NCBI GenBank assembly: GCA_963530515.1 | Contig: CAUSEC010000015.1 | Coordinates: forward strand, 61,296 to 125,295 | Length of the DNA stretch: 64,000 nucleotides | Direction: 5' to 3' | Origin: CBFFRJ01 sp963530515 | Lineage (GTDB): Bacteria; Pseudomonadota; Gammaproteobacteria; Enterobacterales; Enterobacteriaceae | Shown here: positions 26,506 through 34,222 of the stretch, piece after piece | How positions within the stretch are numbered: the stretch's first letter is position 1 | Layout: each line of letters starts with the position of its first letter | Made by a program: the position numbers and the translations under genes | The notes under the pieces: generated by a model | What the model was told of the DNA's origin: nothing | The model's input: only the letters and a program-made list of their open reading frames with translations | Databases searched by the model: none

Positions 26506-27693
26506 TTAAGCCGCATCCCCCTGCGTCAGCGGGGCCAGCGCCGCTGGAATCTTACTCAGCTCCTGCACCAGTGAATCTTTACTGATCTCACTAATCGACT
26601 TCGCGCCGGTCAGCGTCATCGCCACGCGCATCTCTTTTTCAATCAGGTTCAGCAGGTTAGCCACTCCGGCGCGACCGTGCGTCGCCAGCGCGTAGAGGTA
26701 CGCACGACCCAGCAGTACCGTGTCCGCACCCAGTGCAATCATGCGCACCACGTCCAGCCCGTTACGAATGCCGCTGTCCGCCAGAATGGCGATATCACCT
26801 TTCACCGCATCGGCAATCGCTGGCAGCGCGCGGGCGGAAGAGAGCACGCCGTCAAGCTGGCGGCCGCCGTGGTTAGAGACCACAATCCCGTCGGCACCAA
26901 AGCGCACCGCATCCCGCGCATCTTCCGGGTCAAGGATCCCCTTGATAACCATAGGCCCATCCCAAAACTCACGGATCCACTCGAGGTCTTTCCACGAAAT
27001 CGACGGGTCGAAATTGGCACCCAGCCAGCCGATGTAATCCTCAAGCCCGGTCGGTTTCCCTAAATACGTGGAGATATTCCCCAGGTCATGCGGCCTGCCA
27101 TTAAGACCCACATCCCAGGCCCATTGCGGATGGGTGACGGCCTGCCAGTAGCGTCGAAGCGCGGCGTGCTGCCCACTCATGCCGGAGTGCGCGTCGCGAT
27201 AACGCGCCCCTGGTGTCGGCATATCCACGGTGAACACCAGCGTGGAACAGCCCGCCGCTTTGGCTCGCTCCAGCGCATTACGCATAAAGCCGCGATCGCG
27301 CAGGACGTACAGCTGGAACCACATCGGACGCTTGATGGTGGGGGCCACTTCCTCAATCGGGCAAACGGAAACGGTCGAAAGCGTAAACGGAATGCCTTTG
27401 TCATCCGCCGCCCCCGCCGCCTGCACCTCGCCGCGACGGGCATACATACCGCAAAGCCCCACCGGAGCCAGTGCCACCGGCATGGCGAGTTTCTCGTTAA
27501 ACAAGGTGGTTTCCGTGCTCAGCGCTGACATGTTCTTCAGCACCCGCTGGCGCAGGGCAACCTGACCCAAATCCTCCACGTTTCGACGCAGCGTGTACTC
27601 GGCGTAAGCGCCACCGTCGATGTAGTGGAACAGGAAAGGGGGCAGAATGCGTTGGGCGGCAGCGCGGTAGTCGCTGGCAGCGGAAATGATCAT
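26506..27693 (-). CDS. lldD: FMN-dependent L-lactate dehydrogenase
   Basis: Membrane-associated, quinone-linked oxidation of L-lactate to pyruvate. It is an alpha-hydroxy-acid oxidase TIM barrel with the FMN and active-site motif VVSNHGGRQLDGV (catalytic His near 275) and the PVALAPVGLCGMYARRGEV stretch near the N-terminus. 395 residues. Its start overlaps the lldR stop by 4 bp (ATGA), so lldR-lldD is a coupled pair. The L-lactate permease gene lldP is not at this locus. Confidence 0.97.
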   Translation of the reverse strand: MIISAASDYRAAAQRILPPFLFHYIDGGAYAEYTLRRNVEDLGQVALRQRVLKNMSALSTETTLFNEKLAMPVALAPVGLCGMYARRGEVQAAGAADDKGIPFTLSTVSVCPIEEVAPTIKRPMWFQLYVLRDRGFMRNALERAKAAGCSTLVFTVDMPTPGARYRDAHSGMSGQHAALRRYWQAVTHPQWAWDVGLNGRPHDLGNISTYLGKPTGLEDYIGWLGANFDPSISWKDLEWIREFWDGPMVIKGILDPEDARDAVRFGADGIVVSNHGGRQLDGVLSSARALPAIADAVKGDIAILADSGIRNGLDVVRMIALGADTVLLGRAYLYALATHGRAGVANLLNLIEKEMRVAMTLTGAKSISEISKDSLVQELSKIPAALAPLTQGDAA

Positions 27694-28466
27694 GCTTTGT
27701 CTCCAGGGGGAAGCGTGTGTCGTTCGTCGGGCAGGCGGGTAACGCGCGCGCTACGCGCCTGGTCTTCATCAAACTGGCGAATGGTGGTGTGAACAAAACT
27801 GAGGTGCGCCATCATTGCGTCGCGCGCGCGCTGGGCGTCGCCGGCAAAAATGGCATCCATAATTTCCCGGTGCTGCCCGGTTAACTGGGTAAAAACAGGG
27901 GGAACCTGGTACATGCGCTGGCGGCTCTGCTTGACCGAGCTTTGCAGCAGATCGAAAAAGCCGCGCATGGTTTGTAGCAGCACGATGTTGTGCGACGCCT
28001 CGGCAATCGACAGATGAAAGCGCACATCGGCCTGCGAGGTTAAATCCGCGTCATCCGCAAGCGTTGCCTCAAAGCAGAGGCGAATTTTCTCTTTCTCGAT
28101 GGGGGTGGCGCGCAGGGCGGCATGCCAGGCGGTGCTGCCTTCAATGGCATGACGGGCTTCGAGAATATCGAAGCTGTAATCCGGGTCATCTTCCAGCAGC
28201 GTTTTAAGCGGCTGCACAATGCGCTGCTCTGACCAGGCCTCATGCTGCCAGCGCACAAAGGTGCCACCACCGTGACGGCTCAGCAGCACCCCTTCGCTGA
28301 TCAGTTTGGCGATAGCTTCCCGCAGCGAGTTACGCGAGATGCCAAGCTGCAACGCCAGCTGGCGCTCAGAGGGCAAACGCATGCCCGCCTCCAGCCCTTT
28401 TTCACGAATAAGCGTTCTGATTCGCCGGGCAACATCCTCAGAAAGCCGTTCAGCTATCGCGGTCAT
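27690..28466 (-). CDS. lldR: L-lactate-responsive GntR-family regulator LldR
   Basis: FadR-subfamily GntR repressor. An N-terminal winged helix (LPSERQLALQLGISRNSLREAIAKL in two segments) is followed by a C-terminal helical effector domain (ILEARHAIEGSTAWHAA; FHLSIAEASHN, with metal-binding His and Asp positions). In E. coli LldR controls lldPRD. The start was moved from 28526 to the ATG at 28466, which has GGAG upstream and matches family length (258 residues). Upstream lie two TGGT-N3-ACCA-type sites that I read as its own operators. Confidence 0.93.
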   Translation of the reverse strand: MTAIAERLSEDVARRIRTLIREKGLEAGMRLPSERQLALQLGISRNSLREAIAKLISEGVLLSRHGGGTFVRWQHEAWSEQRIVQPLKTLLEDDPDYSFDILEARHAIEGSTAWHAALRATPIEKEKIRLCFEATLADDADLTSQADVRFHLSIAEASHNIVLLQTMRGFFDLLQSSVKQSRQRMYQVPPVFTQLTGQHREIMDAIFAGDAQRARDAMMAHLSFVHTTIRQFDEDQARSARVTRLPDERHTLPPGDKA

Positions 28467-28501
28467 GGTCTGCTCCGTGTCAGTCAAATCCGGGGGGAAA
28501 G

Positions 28502-28512
28502 TGGTACTGCCA
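28502..28512. promoter_or_regulatory. Candidate LldR operator O2
   Basis: TGGT-ACT-GCCA differs by one base from the TGGT-N3-ACCA pattern of FadR-type GntR operators. It lies 36 bp upstream of the lldR start. Its centre is 123 bp from the better site at 28624-28636. In E. coli two LldR operators flank the lld promoter at a similar distance, as I recall. Confidence 0.5.
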
Positions 28513-28623
28513 GTGACCGGCAGCACAACGCCATTAGCACAAGGTTAGTAGGCTGATTTGTAATGGCAATGTTAATTTTATGTGATTATGCGGGGTGTGA
28601 GGCGACGCGCAGTATTGTGTGAA

Positions 28624-28636
28624 GTGGTAGTACCAC
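28624..28636. promoter_or_regulatory. Candidate LldR operator O1
   Basis: GTGGTA-G-TACCAC is a perfect 13-bp palindrome containing TGGT-AGT-ACCA. It lies about 160 bp upstream of the lldR start. The position and sequence fit the distal operator of the lld promoter. Confidence 0.6.
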
Positions 28637-28650
28637 CAGGTAGGGAAAGT

Positions 28651-28670
28651 CCCCTTCGATGAAGAAGGGG
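28651..28670 (-). terminator. Hairpin terminator after yibL
   Basis: CCCCTTC-N6-GAAGGGG lies 9 bp after the yibL stop, and the minus strand then reads ACTTTCCC. The stem is stable but the T-run is short, so this is a probable end of mtlADR-yibL transcription. Confidence 0.6.
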
Positions 28671-28678
28671 AAGCGGGA

Positions 28679-29041
28679 TCAGAAATCAGTCTTCGAAAAA
28701 CCGGTCATTTCTTTCAGGCCCATTTCGCGGCCAAGAGCGGTCATGGGGTGAACAACCACCAGACCACGCACGCTTTTCTTCAGCTTGCCGAGGTCGGCCT
28801 GCTCTTTTTTGGTGATGGCGCGTTTAAACGGCATGCTCACCAGCTTTTGCGCTTCTTTGCTGAGTTTCTGGCTGTACTGACCACGCAGACGTTCAAGCTC
28901 AACTTTAATGGTCTCTTTTTCTTTTTCCAGCTCAGCGTATTTTTCCGCGGATTCCACCAGAGACAGCGCGGCCTGCTGATGACCAATGAGGTCCAGGCGG
29001 TCGCTCAGGCGTTTAATTTCGTTCTTTTCGACTTCTTTCAT
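28679..29041 (-). CDS. yibL: YibL family ribosome-associated protein
   Basis: Small, highly charged 120-residue protein, mostly helical, with a probable coiled coil through residues 2-60 (rich in Glu, Lys and Leu). E. coli YibL co-purifies with ribosomes; its function is unknown. The start was moved from 29086 to 29041, where MKEVEKNEIKRL matches the family. It follows mtlR by 59 bp, as in E. coli. Confidence 0.9.
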   Translation of the reverse strand: MKEVEKNEIKRLSDRLDLIGHQQAALSLVESAEKYAELEKEKETIKVELERLRGQYSQKLSKEAQKLVSMPFKRAITKKEQADLGKLKKSVRGLVVVHPMTALGREMGLKEMTGFSKTDF

Positions 29042-29100
29042 AGCATTTGACTCAGAAAACGGGGGAGATAACGACAAAGGATACACGAATGCGCGCAGGC

Positions 29101-29691
29101 TTACTTCTGAAACGCTTTTTTCAGGCTGATTTTGGAAATCAGCTCAGTCAGAGAAAGCACCATAGTAGAGCGGACAACCTGCTGGTAGCGCTGCTTCTGC
29201 ATCGCGTACAGGTCAGGATCGCTGGTATCGAAAAGAGGTTCAGGGGGAAGGGCCGAAACGCAGTGCAGCTCACCAAAGGGGCCGAGAATTTCATCATCGG
29301 TAAACCCGTATTCGGTGCCATCGTGGTTAAGTTCTTCGCGCAGCGCCATCAACAGCTCCGCGTCTTCATATTCCGGTCGGCTCAGCACGCCAAGTCCGTA
29401 GATCAACTTTAAGCGCACGGACAAATTGCCCAGCGGTCCATCTCCGTCAAGCAACGGCTCTACAGCGTACTTCACTGCATAGTCGTCTTTGCGGAAGACC
29501 TGAAGCACCAGAATATTCACCGCCTCGGTAAGTAACTCCACGGCGGCTATCAAAAAGCTTCGTACGGTTTTGCCAGCATTCAGACGCTCGAGCACACGGT
29601 TTTCGAAAGCCTGTGTTAGTTCCATTATTGCCTGCATATCTGACAATCGTGTTAGCAGGCGCGGGATGTCCCGCGCCAGGTTCGGCATCAT
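29101..29691 (-). CDS. mtlR: Mannitol operon repressor MtlR
   Basis: All-helical regulator of the MtlR family that dampens mtl operon expression. It has no recognisable helix-turn-helix. Conserved stretches are FENRVLERLNAGKTVRSFL, DYAVKYAVEPLLDGDGPLG and YGLGVLSRPEYEDAELL. 196 residues. The ATGATG start overlaps the mtlD stop by 4 bp. A published E. coli study found that MtlR does not need to bind DNA directly, as I recall. Confidence 0.95.
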   Translation of the reverse strand: MMPNLARDIPRLLTRLSDMQAIMELTQAFENRVLERLNAGKTVRSFLIAAVELLTEAVNILVLQVFRKDDYAVKYAVEPLLDGDGPLGNLSVRLKLIYGLGVLSRPEYEDAELLMALREELNHDGTEYGFTDDEILGPFGELHCVSALPPEPLFDTSDPDLYAMQKQRYQQVVRSTMVLSLTELISKISLKKAFQK

Positions 29692-30836
29692 GCCTTTGCG
29701 TTGTAAGCGTTGACGGCTTCGGCCACCACTGCGCTGCTGGCGTCCAGACCAGAGATCTGCACCAGTGCGCCCTGCGGGCCTTTTTCTGCAATCAGAGCCG
29801 CCAGTTCCTGCGCTTGCGGGTCCTGTTCGCTACGGTAATGCATCGCAGCGGCGATACCCTTAACCAGATTGGTGTGTGCAGTGGAATATTCCAGCGTACC
29901 GAGCAACGGCTTGATCAGACGATCGCCTGCGCTCAGTTTGCGCAGTGGCTGACGGCCAACGCGCTCAACATCATCTTTCAGGTATGGGTTTTCAAAACGA
30001 CCGAGGATTTTTTCAATATACGCGGCATGTTTCTCAGCATCGAAGCCATAACGCTTGATCAGCACCGCGCCGCTCTCTTCCATTGCGCCTTTCACCACCG
30101 CACGGATGTTCTCATCCAGGATAGCGTCGCGAATGGTCTGATGACCCGTCTGTTGACCAAGGTACGCGGTTATAGCATGCCCGGTGTTTAAGGTGAAGAG
30201 CTTGCGTTCAACAAACGCCATCAGGTTATCGGTTAATTCCATACCCGGGATATTCGGCAGTGCGCCTTTGAACTGGGTCTTGTCGACAATCCACTCGCTG
30301 AAGGTTTCAACGGTGACTTCCAGCGGGTCGTTGGTAGCGGATTCAGACGGCGGAACGATACGGTCAACGGCAGAGTCAACGAAGCCAACGTGGGCTTCAA
30401 CCCAGGCTTTATCTTCTTCCGCCAGCGCGTTAAAGACATGGCCTTTCAGCTGCGTGGTGCCGCGCACCATGTTTTCACAGGCGATGATGTTCAGCGGGGT
30501 CTCAAGGCCCTGCGCTTTACGTTTTGCGAGGCCTTTGGCGATAGCCGGGGCGATACGCTCCAGCACAACCGGGCCGACGGCAGTCGTCACCAGATCAACG
30601 GTCGCGATCAGGTCAACGACCTCATCACCGATGCTGCTCACCGCGTTAACGCCGGAGACGGTGTCGACCTGCTCGTTTTCGCCAACCACATGAACCTGAT
30701 AGCTATGACGGGCATTAAGGGCGTCGAGAACCACCTGATTCACATCGGCGAACGTCAGTGTAATCCCCGCGTCCGCCAGCAGTTTGCCGATGAAACCACG
30801 TCCGATATTACCTGCGCCAAAATGCAATGCTTTCAT
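29688..30836 (-). CDS. mtlD: Mannitol-1-phosphate 5-dehydrogenase
   Basis: NAD-dependent oxidation of mannitol 1-phosphate to fructose 6-phosphate. The N-terminal motif HFGAGNIGRGFIG binds NAD, and the catalytic lysine region is KLFTLNTGHAITAYLG. The start was moved from 30977 to 30836: the upstream 47 codons read through a palindromic repeat, and MKALHFGAGNIG is the family start, giving 382 residues. Lies between mtlA and mtlR. Confidence 0.98.
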   Translation of the reverse strand: MKALHFGAGNIGRGFIGKLLADAGITLTFADVNQVVLDALNARHSYQVHVVGENEQVDTVSGVNAVSSIGDEVVDLIATVDLVTTAVGPVVLERIAPAIAKGLAKRKAQGLETPLNIIACENMVRGTTQLKGHVFNALAEEDKAWVEAHVGFVDSAVDRIVPPSESATNDPLEVTVETFSEWIVDKTQFKGALPNIPGMELTDNLMAFVERKLFTLNTGHAITAYLGQQTGHQTIRDAILDENIRAVVKGAMEESGAVLIKRYGFDAEKHAAYIEKILGRFENPYLKDDVERVGRQPLRKLSAGDRLIKPLLGTLEYSTAHTNLVKGIAAAMHYRSEQDPQAQELAALIAEKGPQGALVQISGLDASSAVVAEAVNAYNAKA

Positions 30837-30865
30837 AGTCTTAACCTTCATTAATGTTTTTACCC

Positions 30866-30931
30866 GAGAGGGCTGGGGTGAGGAACCGCACGTGTTTCTC
30901 CTCACCCGAACCCTCTCCCCAGAGGGAGAGG
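30866..30931. repeat. GC-rich dispersed palindromic repeat, copy 2
   Basis: GAGAGGGCTGGGGTGAGG and, inverted, CTCACCCGAACCCTCTCCCC lie in the 228-bp gap between mtlA and mtlD, inside the mannitol operon. A stable hairpin in the mRNA is expected, which could lower mtlD relative to mtlA expression. Confidence 0.8.
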
Positions 30932-31064
30932 TCTGGCCCCTTGTGGGTTCGGGCGGCAGGTGGGTTGGTTTCTTCATCCATCCCGGTCGCTGTGAACAGT
31001 GACCAGGATGAATGCTGTTACCTGCCTTCCCGTCGCCCGAATTTTTCAGGGGATAATGCGAGCA

Positions 31065-32972
31065 TTACGCCTTCAGCAGAGCCAGAACTTCTTCCACGCT
31101 GCTGGTGTTCGCCAGACGCTCAATGACGGTTTCGTCATCCAGGGCGTTGGTCAGGCTGGTAATAACCTGAATGTGCTCATTGTTACGTGCTGCGATACCG
31201 ATAACCAGGCGGGCAACGTCTTCCGGCTCTTCGCCGAACAGGACACCTGCCGGGTACTGGCAGAACACCACGCCGGTTTTCAGCACGCGGTCTTTCGCTT
31301 CAACAGTACCGTGTGGCACGGCGATAGACTCACCCAGGTAAGTTGGGGTCAGTTTTTCGCGTTCCAGCATCGCTTCAACATACTCAGGCTGAACGTAGCC
31401 GCCTTTCACCAGTTGCTCACCGGCAAAGCGAATCGCTTCTTCTTTGTTGCTGGCAGTACGGCCCAGGAACACGTTTTCTGCACCCAGCTTGAACAGGTTG
31501 CTGTCGCCAGCGTCAAAGCTGTCCTGCAGGCTGCTCTGTACCTTAACGGTGTTGTCAGCGTGGCGCTGAGCAGCGACCAGGCGTTCAGTCAGGTTGGTGT
31601 ACAGGCCGCTGTCCAGGAAGTTGGTCAGCGAAATGTGCTGTGCCTGAGGCACCTGGCGCATCGCACGTTCGGTCAGGTCACGGTGAGTAATCACCAGGTC
31701 AACGTCAGACGGCAGGCTGTTAATCGCGCTGTTGGTCACGGAGATGTTGGTCAGACCCGCATCCTGGACTTTCTTACGCAGCACGCCTGCACCCATTGCG
31801 CTGGAACCCATACCGGCGTCGCAGGCAACGATGATTTTGCGAACGTGGCTCAGATCGTTGGTCACGTCACCCGCAGTCAGTGCAGTCGCACCTTTAGACT
31901 GGGCTTTCATTTCCTGCATACGACGGTTAGCCGCTTCCAGGTCATCTTCTTCTTTGACTTTGCTGGTTTTCAGCAGAACCGCAGAGATAACGAAGGAGAC
32001 TGCCATTGCCGCGAAGATAGCCACGATGTTAGCGAAGTAAGCACCCTTCGGCGTCATCGCCAGCACGGCCAGGATAGAACCCGGAGATGCAGGAGAAACC
32101 AGACCACCATCCAGCACGCTCAGGGTGAACACGCCAGTCATACCGCCGAGGATTACCGCGATCAGCAGACGTGGGTTCATCAGCACGTACGGGAAGTAAA
32201 TTTCGTGGATACCACCCAGGAAGTGGATGATTGCCGCGCCGCCAGCAGACTGACGAGCACTGCCACGACCGAAGAACATGTACGCCAGCAGGACGCCCAT
32301 ACCCGGACCCGGGTTAGCTTCGATCAGGAAGAAGATAGACTTGCCGAGATCGTGAGACTGCTGAATACCCAGCGGTGAGAAGATACCGTGGTTGATGGCG
32401 TTGTTGAGGAACAGGATTTTCGCCGGTTCAACAAAGATGGACGCCAGCGGCAGCATGTCGTGCACAACCATGAAGTTAACGCCAGCGGCAAGGCCTTTGG
32501 ACAGAACTTCAACAGCAGGGCCGATACCTTTAAACGCCAGCAGCGCCAGGATCATACCGATGATGCCAGCGGAGAAGTTATTCACCAGCATTTCGAAACC
32601 GGATTTGATCTTACCGTCTACTGCGGCGTCAAATTTCTTGATGCACAGGCCGCCCAGAGGACCGGCAATCATTGCACCCAGGAACATCGGCATATCCGCA
32701 CCGACGATAACACCCATGGTAGTGATAGCACCGACCACGCCACCACGATCGCCACCCACCAGACGACCACCGGTATAACCGATGAGCAGTGGCAGTAAGA
32801 AGGTAATCATTGGGCCGACGAGCTTCGCCAGCGTCTCGTTCGGTAACCACCCTGTTGGAATAAACAATGCGGTAATAATACCCCACGCGATAAACGCGCC
32901 GATATTTGGCATTACCATGTTGCTGAGGAAGCGACCAAAGCTTTGCACCTTGATCTTGATATCGGATGACAT
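31065..32972 (-). CDS. mtlA: PTS mannitol-specific transporter subunit IICBA
   Basis: Imports and phosphorylates mannitol to mannitol 1-phosphate. Domains run IIC (membrane, about residues 1-340), IIB (about 375-470, with the phosphocysteine loop IIVACDAGMGSSAMGAG) and IIA (about 490-635, with the phosphohistidine motif AVPHGTVEAK). The start was moved from 33095 to 32972, where MSSDIKIKVQSFGRF begins and GAAGGGG precedes. It has 635 residues against 637 in E. coli. First gene of the mannitol operon behind a CRP-rich control region. Confidence 0.98.
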   Translation of the reverse strand: MSSDIKIKVQSFGRFLSNMVMPNIGAFIAWGIITALFIPTGWLPNETLAKLVGPMITFLLPLLIGYTGGRLVGGDRGGVVGAITTMGVIVGADMPMFLGAMIAGPLGGLCIKKFDAAVDGKIKSGFEMLVNNFSAGIIGMILALLAFKGIGPAVEVLSKGLAAGVNFMVVHDMLPLASIFVEPAKILFLNNAINHGIFSPLGIQQSHDLGKSIFFLIEANPGPGMGVLLAYMFFGRGSARQSAGGAAIIHFLGGIHEIYFPYVLMNPRLLIAVILGGMTGVFTLSVLDGGLVSPASPGSILAVLAMTPKGAYFANIVAIFAAMAVSFVISAVLLKTSKVKEEDDLEAANRRMQEMKAQSKGATALTAGDVTNDLSHVRKIIVACDAGMGSSAMGAGVLRKKVQDAGLTNISVTNSAINSLPSDVDLVITHRDLTERAMRQVPQAQHISLTNFLDSGLYTNLTERLVAAQRHADNTVKVQSSLQDSFDAGDSNLFKLGAENVFLGRTASNKEEAIRFAGEQLVKGGYVQPEYVEAMLEREKLTPTYLGESIAVPHGTVEAKDRVLKTGVVFCQYPAGVLFGEEPEDVARLVIGIAARNNEHIQVITSLTNALDDETVIERLANTSSVEEVLALLKA

Positions 32973-33117
32973 AAAACACCCCTTCTTATGTTTGCTATCG
33001 CACAGGCCGGAAGCCCGAGGTTTTGTTGTTAACGTGGCGGCAGAGGTAGCCGGACCCGTGTTCTGTGATGCGAAATCTCGCACCGAATCAGTCAACTGTC
33101 CAGATGACGCCCAGCAA

Positions 33118-33133
33118 TGTGACTTAGATCACG
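33118..33133. promoter_or_regulatory. CRP site 1, mtlA control region
   Basis: TGTGA-CTTAGA-TCACG, one base from the ideal CRP palindrome. It lies about 150 bp upstream of mtlA and is 44 bp centre-to-centre from site 2. Its right half is part of a 14-bp inverted repeat shared with site 2. Confidence 0.8.
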
Positions 33134-33167
33134 TTAAAGCAGGGGGTGTACCGTGCTTTAACGTGAT
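33128..33167. repeat. 14-bp perfect inverted repeat in the mtlA control region
   Basis: ATCACGTTAAAGCA at 33128-33141 is the exact inverse complement of TGCTTTAACGTGAT at 33154-33167, with a 12-bp G-rich spacer. The arms include the facing halves of CRP sites 1 and 2. Confidence 0.85.
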
Positions 33168-33177
33168 ATTCGTCACA
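33162..33177. promoter_or_regulatory. CRP site 2, mtlA control region
   Basis: CGTGA-TATTCG-TCACA, one base from the ideal CRP palindrome. It is 44 bp from site 1 and 73 bp from site 3. Confidence 0.75.
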
Positions 33178-33234
33178 AAATTATTGTGTAGAAAAAGAAC
33201 AAAGTGCAAAAAAGCAGCGTGATACCCCTATTAA

Positions 33235-33250
33235 TGTGACTCTTGTCACA
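33235..33250. promoter_or_regulatory. CRP site 3, mtlA control region
   Basis: TGTGA-CTCTTG-TCACA, a perfect match to the CRP half-sites. It is 44 bp centre-to-centre from site 4. Confidence 0.85.
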
Positions 33251-33278
33251 AATGATTGTGGTGGGTTTGTTATTCATT

Positions 33279-33294
33279 TGTGATCTACGTCACA
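33279..33294. promoter_or_regulatory. CRP site 4, mtlA control region
   Basis: TGTGA-TCTACG-TCACA, a perfect match to the CRP half-sites. A weak fifth candidate (TGTGA-TCGCTC-GCAAA) follows at about 33321. E. coli mtlA is known to have five CRP sites. Confidence 0.85.
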
Positions 33295-33518
33295 AGATAT
33301 TTTTGCCAGGACTTTTCTGAGTGTGATCGCTCGCAAACTCTGCTTTTTACGCAAACTCGGCGCTGTAATTCTCTTTCATCGTGCGCACGACAGGCGATGA
33401 TTCACGCAACGTGCTCAGAAACATAGCCAGATAAGTTTTCACATTTATGAAACGGCTGGCGTTCGATTTGTTTACCTTAGTACATACTTAAGACTTTGTT
33501 GGCGACAAGGAGACGGTA

Positions 33519-34127
33519 ATGAAACTGATTGGCAGCTACACCAGCCCGTTTGTGCGCAAAATTTCCATTATCCTGCTGGAAAAAGGCATCACCTTTGAGT
33601 TCGTAAACGAGCAGCCCTACAACGCAATCAACAACGTGATGCAGTACAACCCGCTGGGCAAAGTCCCGGCGCTGGTCACCGATGAGGGCGACGTGTGGTA
33701 TGACTCACCGATCATTGCGGAATACATCGACCTGCTGAATATTGCTCCGGCCATGTTGCCCAAAGAGCCTAAAGCGGCGCTGAAGATGCGCCAGATTGAA
33801 GCCCTGGCCGACGGCATTATGGATGCGGCGCTGGTGTCGGTACGGGAAACCGCACGCCCGGCAGCGCAACAGTCAGAGACCGAACTTCTGCGCCAGCGGG
33901 AGAAAATCAGCCAGGGTCTCGACACGCTCGAAAGCTATCTTAAAGACGGCACCTTAGATGTGGATGCGCTGGATCTGGCGACTGTCTCCATTGCCTGCGC
34001 CATCGGCTACCTTAATTTCCGCCACGTCTCCCCTGGTTGGTGTGTCGACAGACCTCTGCTGGTCAAACTGGTCGAAAATCTGTTTCAGCGTGAGAGCTTC
34101 GCCCGTACCGAACCGCCAAAGGATTGA
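33519..34127 (+). CDS. yibF: Glutathione S-transferase family protein YibF
   Basis: A 202-residue cytosolic GST-like protein. The N-terminal thioredoxin fold has YTSPFVRKISIILLEKG, LGKVPALVTDEG and the glutathione-binding SPIIAEYID. The C-terminal helical domain follows. E. coli YibF has the same length and neighbours. Substrate unknown. It is divergent from mtlA, across the CRP-rich region, and upstream of selA. Confidence 0.95.
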   Translation: MKLIGSYTSPFVRKISIILLEKGITFEFVNEQPYNAINNVMQYNPLGKVPALVTDEGDVWYDSPIIAEYIDLLNIAPAMLPKEPKAALKMRQIEALADGIMDAALVSVRETARPAAQQSETELLRQREKISQGLDTLESYLKDGTLDVDALDLATVSIACAIGYLNFRHVSPGWCVDRPLLVKLVENLFQRESFARTEPPKD

Positions 34128-34179
34128 TGCCAGTGATGTCAGCCTGAATCAACTCGCTGTACAATCCCCTCACGTCGAT

Positions 34180-34201
34180 CCCCTCTCCTGGCGGGAGGGG
34201 C
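34180..34201. repeat. Short palindrome between yibF and selA
   Basis: CCCCTCTCCTGGCGGGAGGGG folds into a hairpin with one bulged base in the 95-bp gap. It resembles one arm of the dispersed GC-rich repeat family. It may end yibF transcripts. Confidence 0.5.
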
Positions 34202-34222
34202 AAACCTCAGTCAGGCCAATTC

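Noticed and set aside
30999..32378. A 459-codon open frame on the plus strand
   Set aside because: Antisense to mtlA over nearly all its length; the His/Gln/Arg-rich composition is typical of a shadow frame of a highly biased gene.
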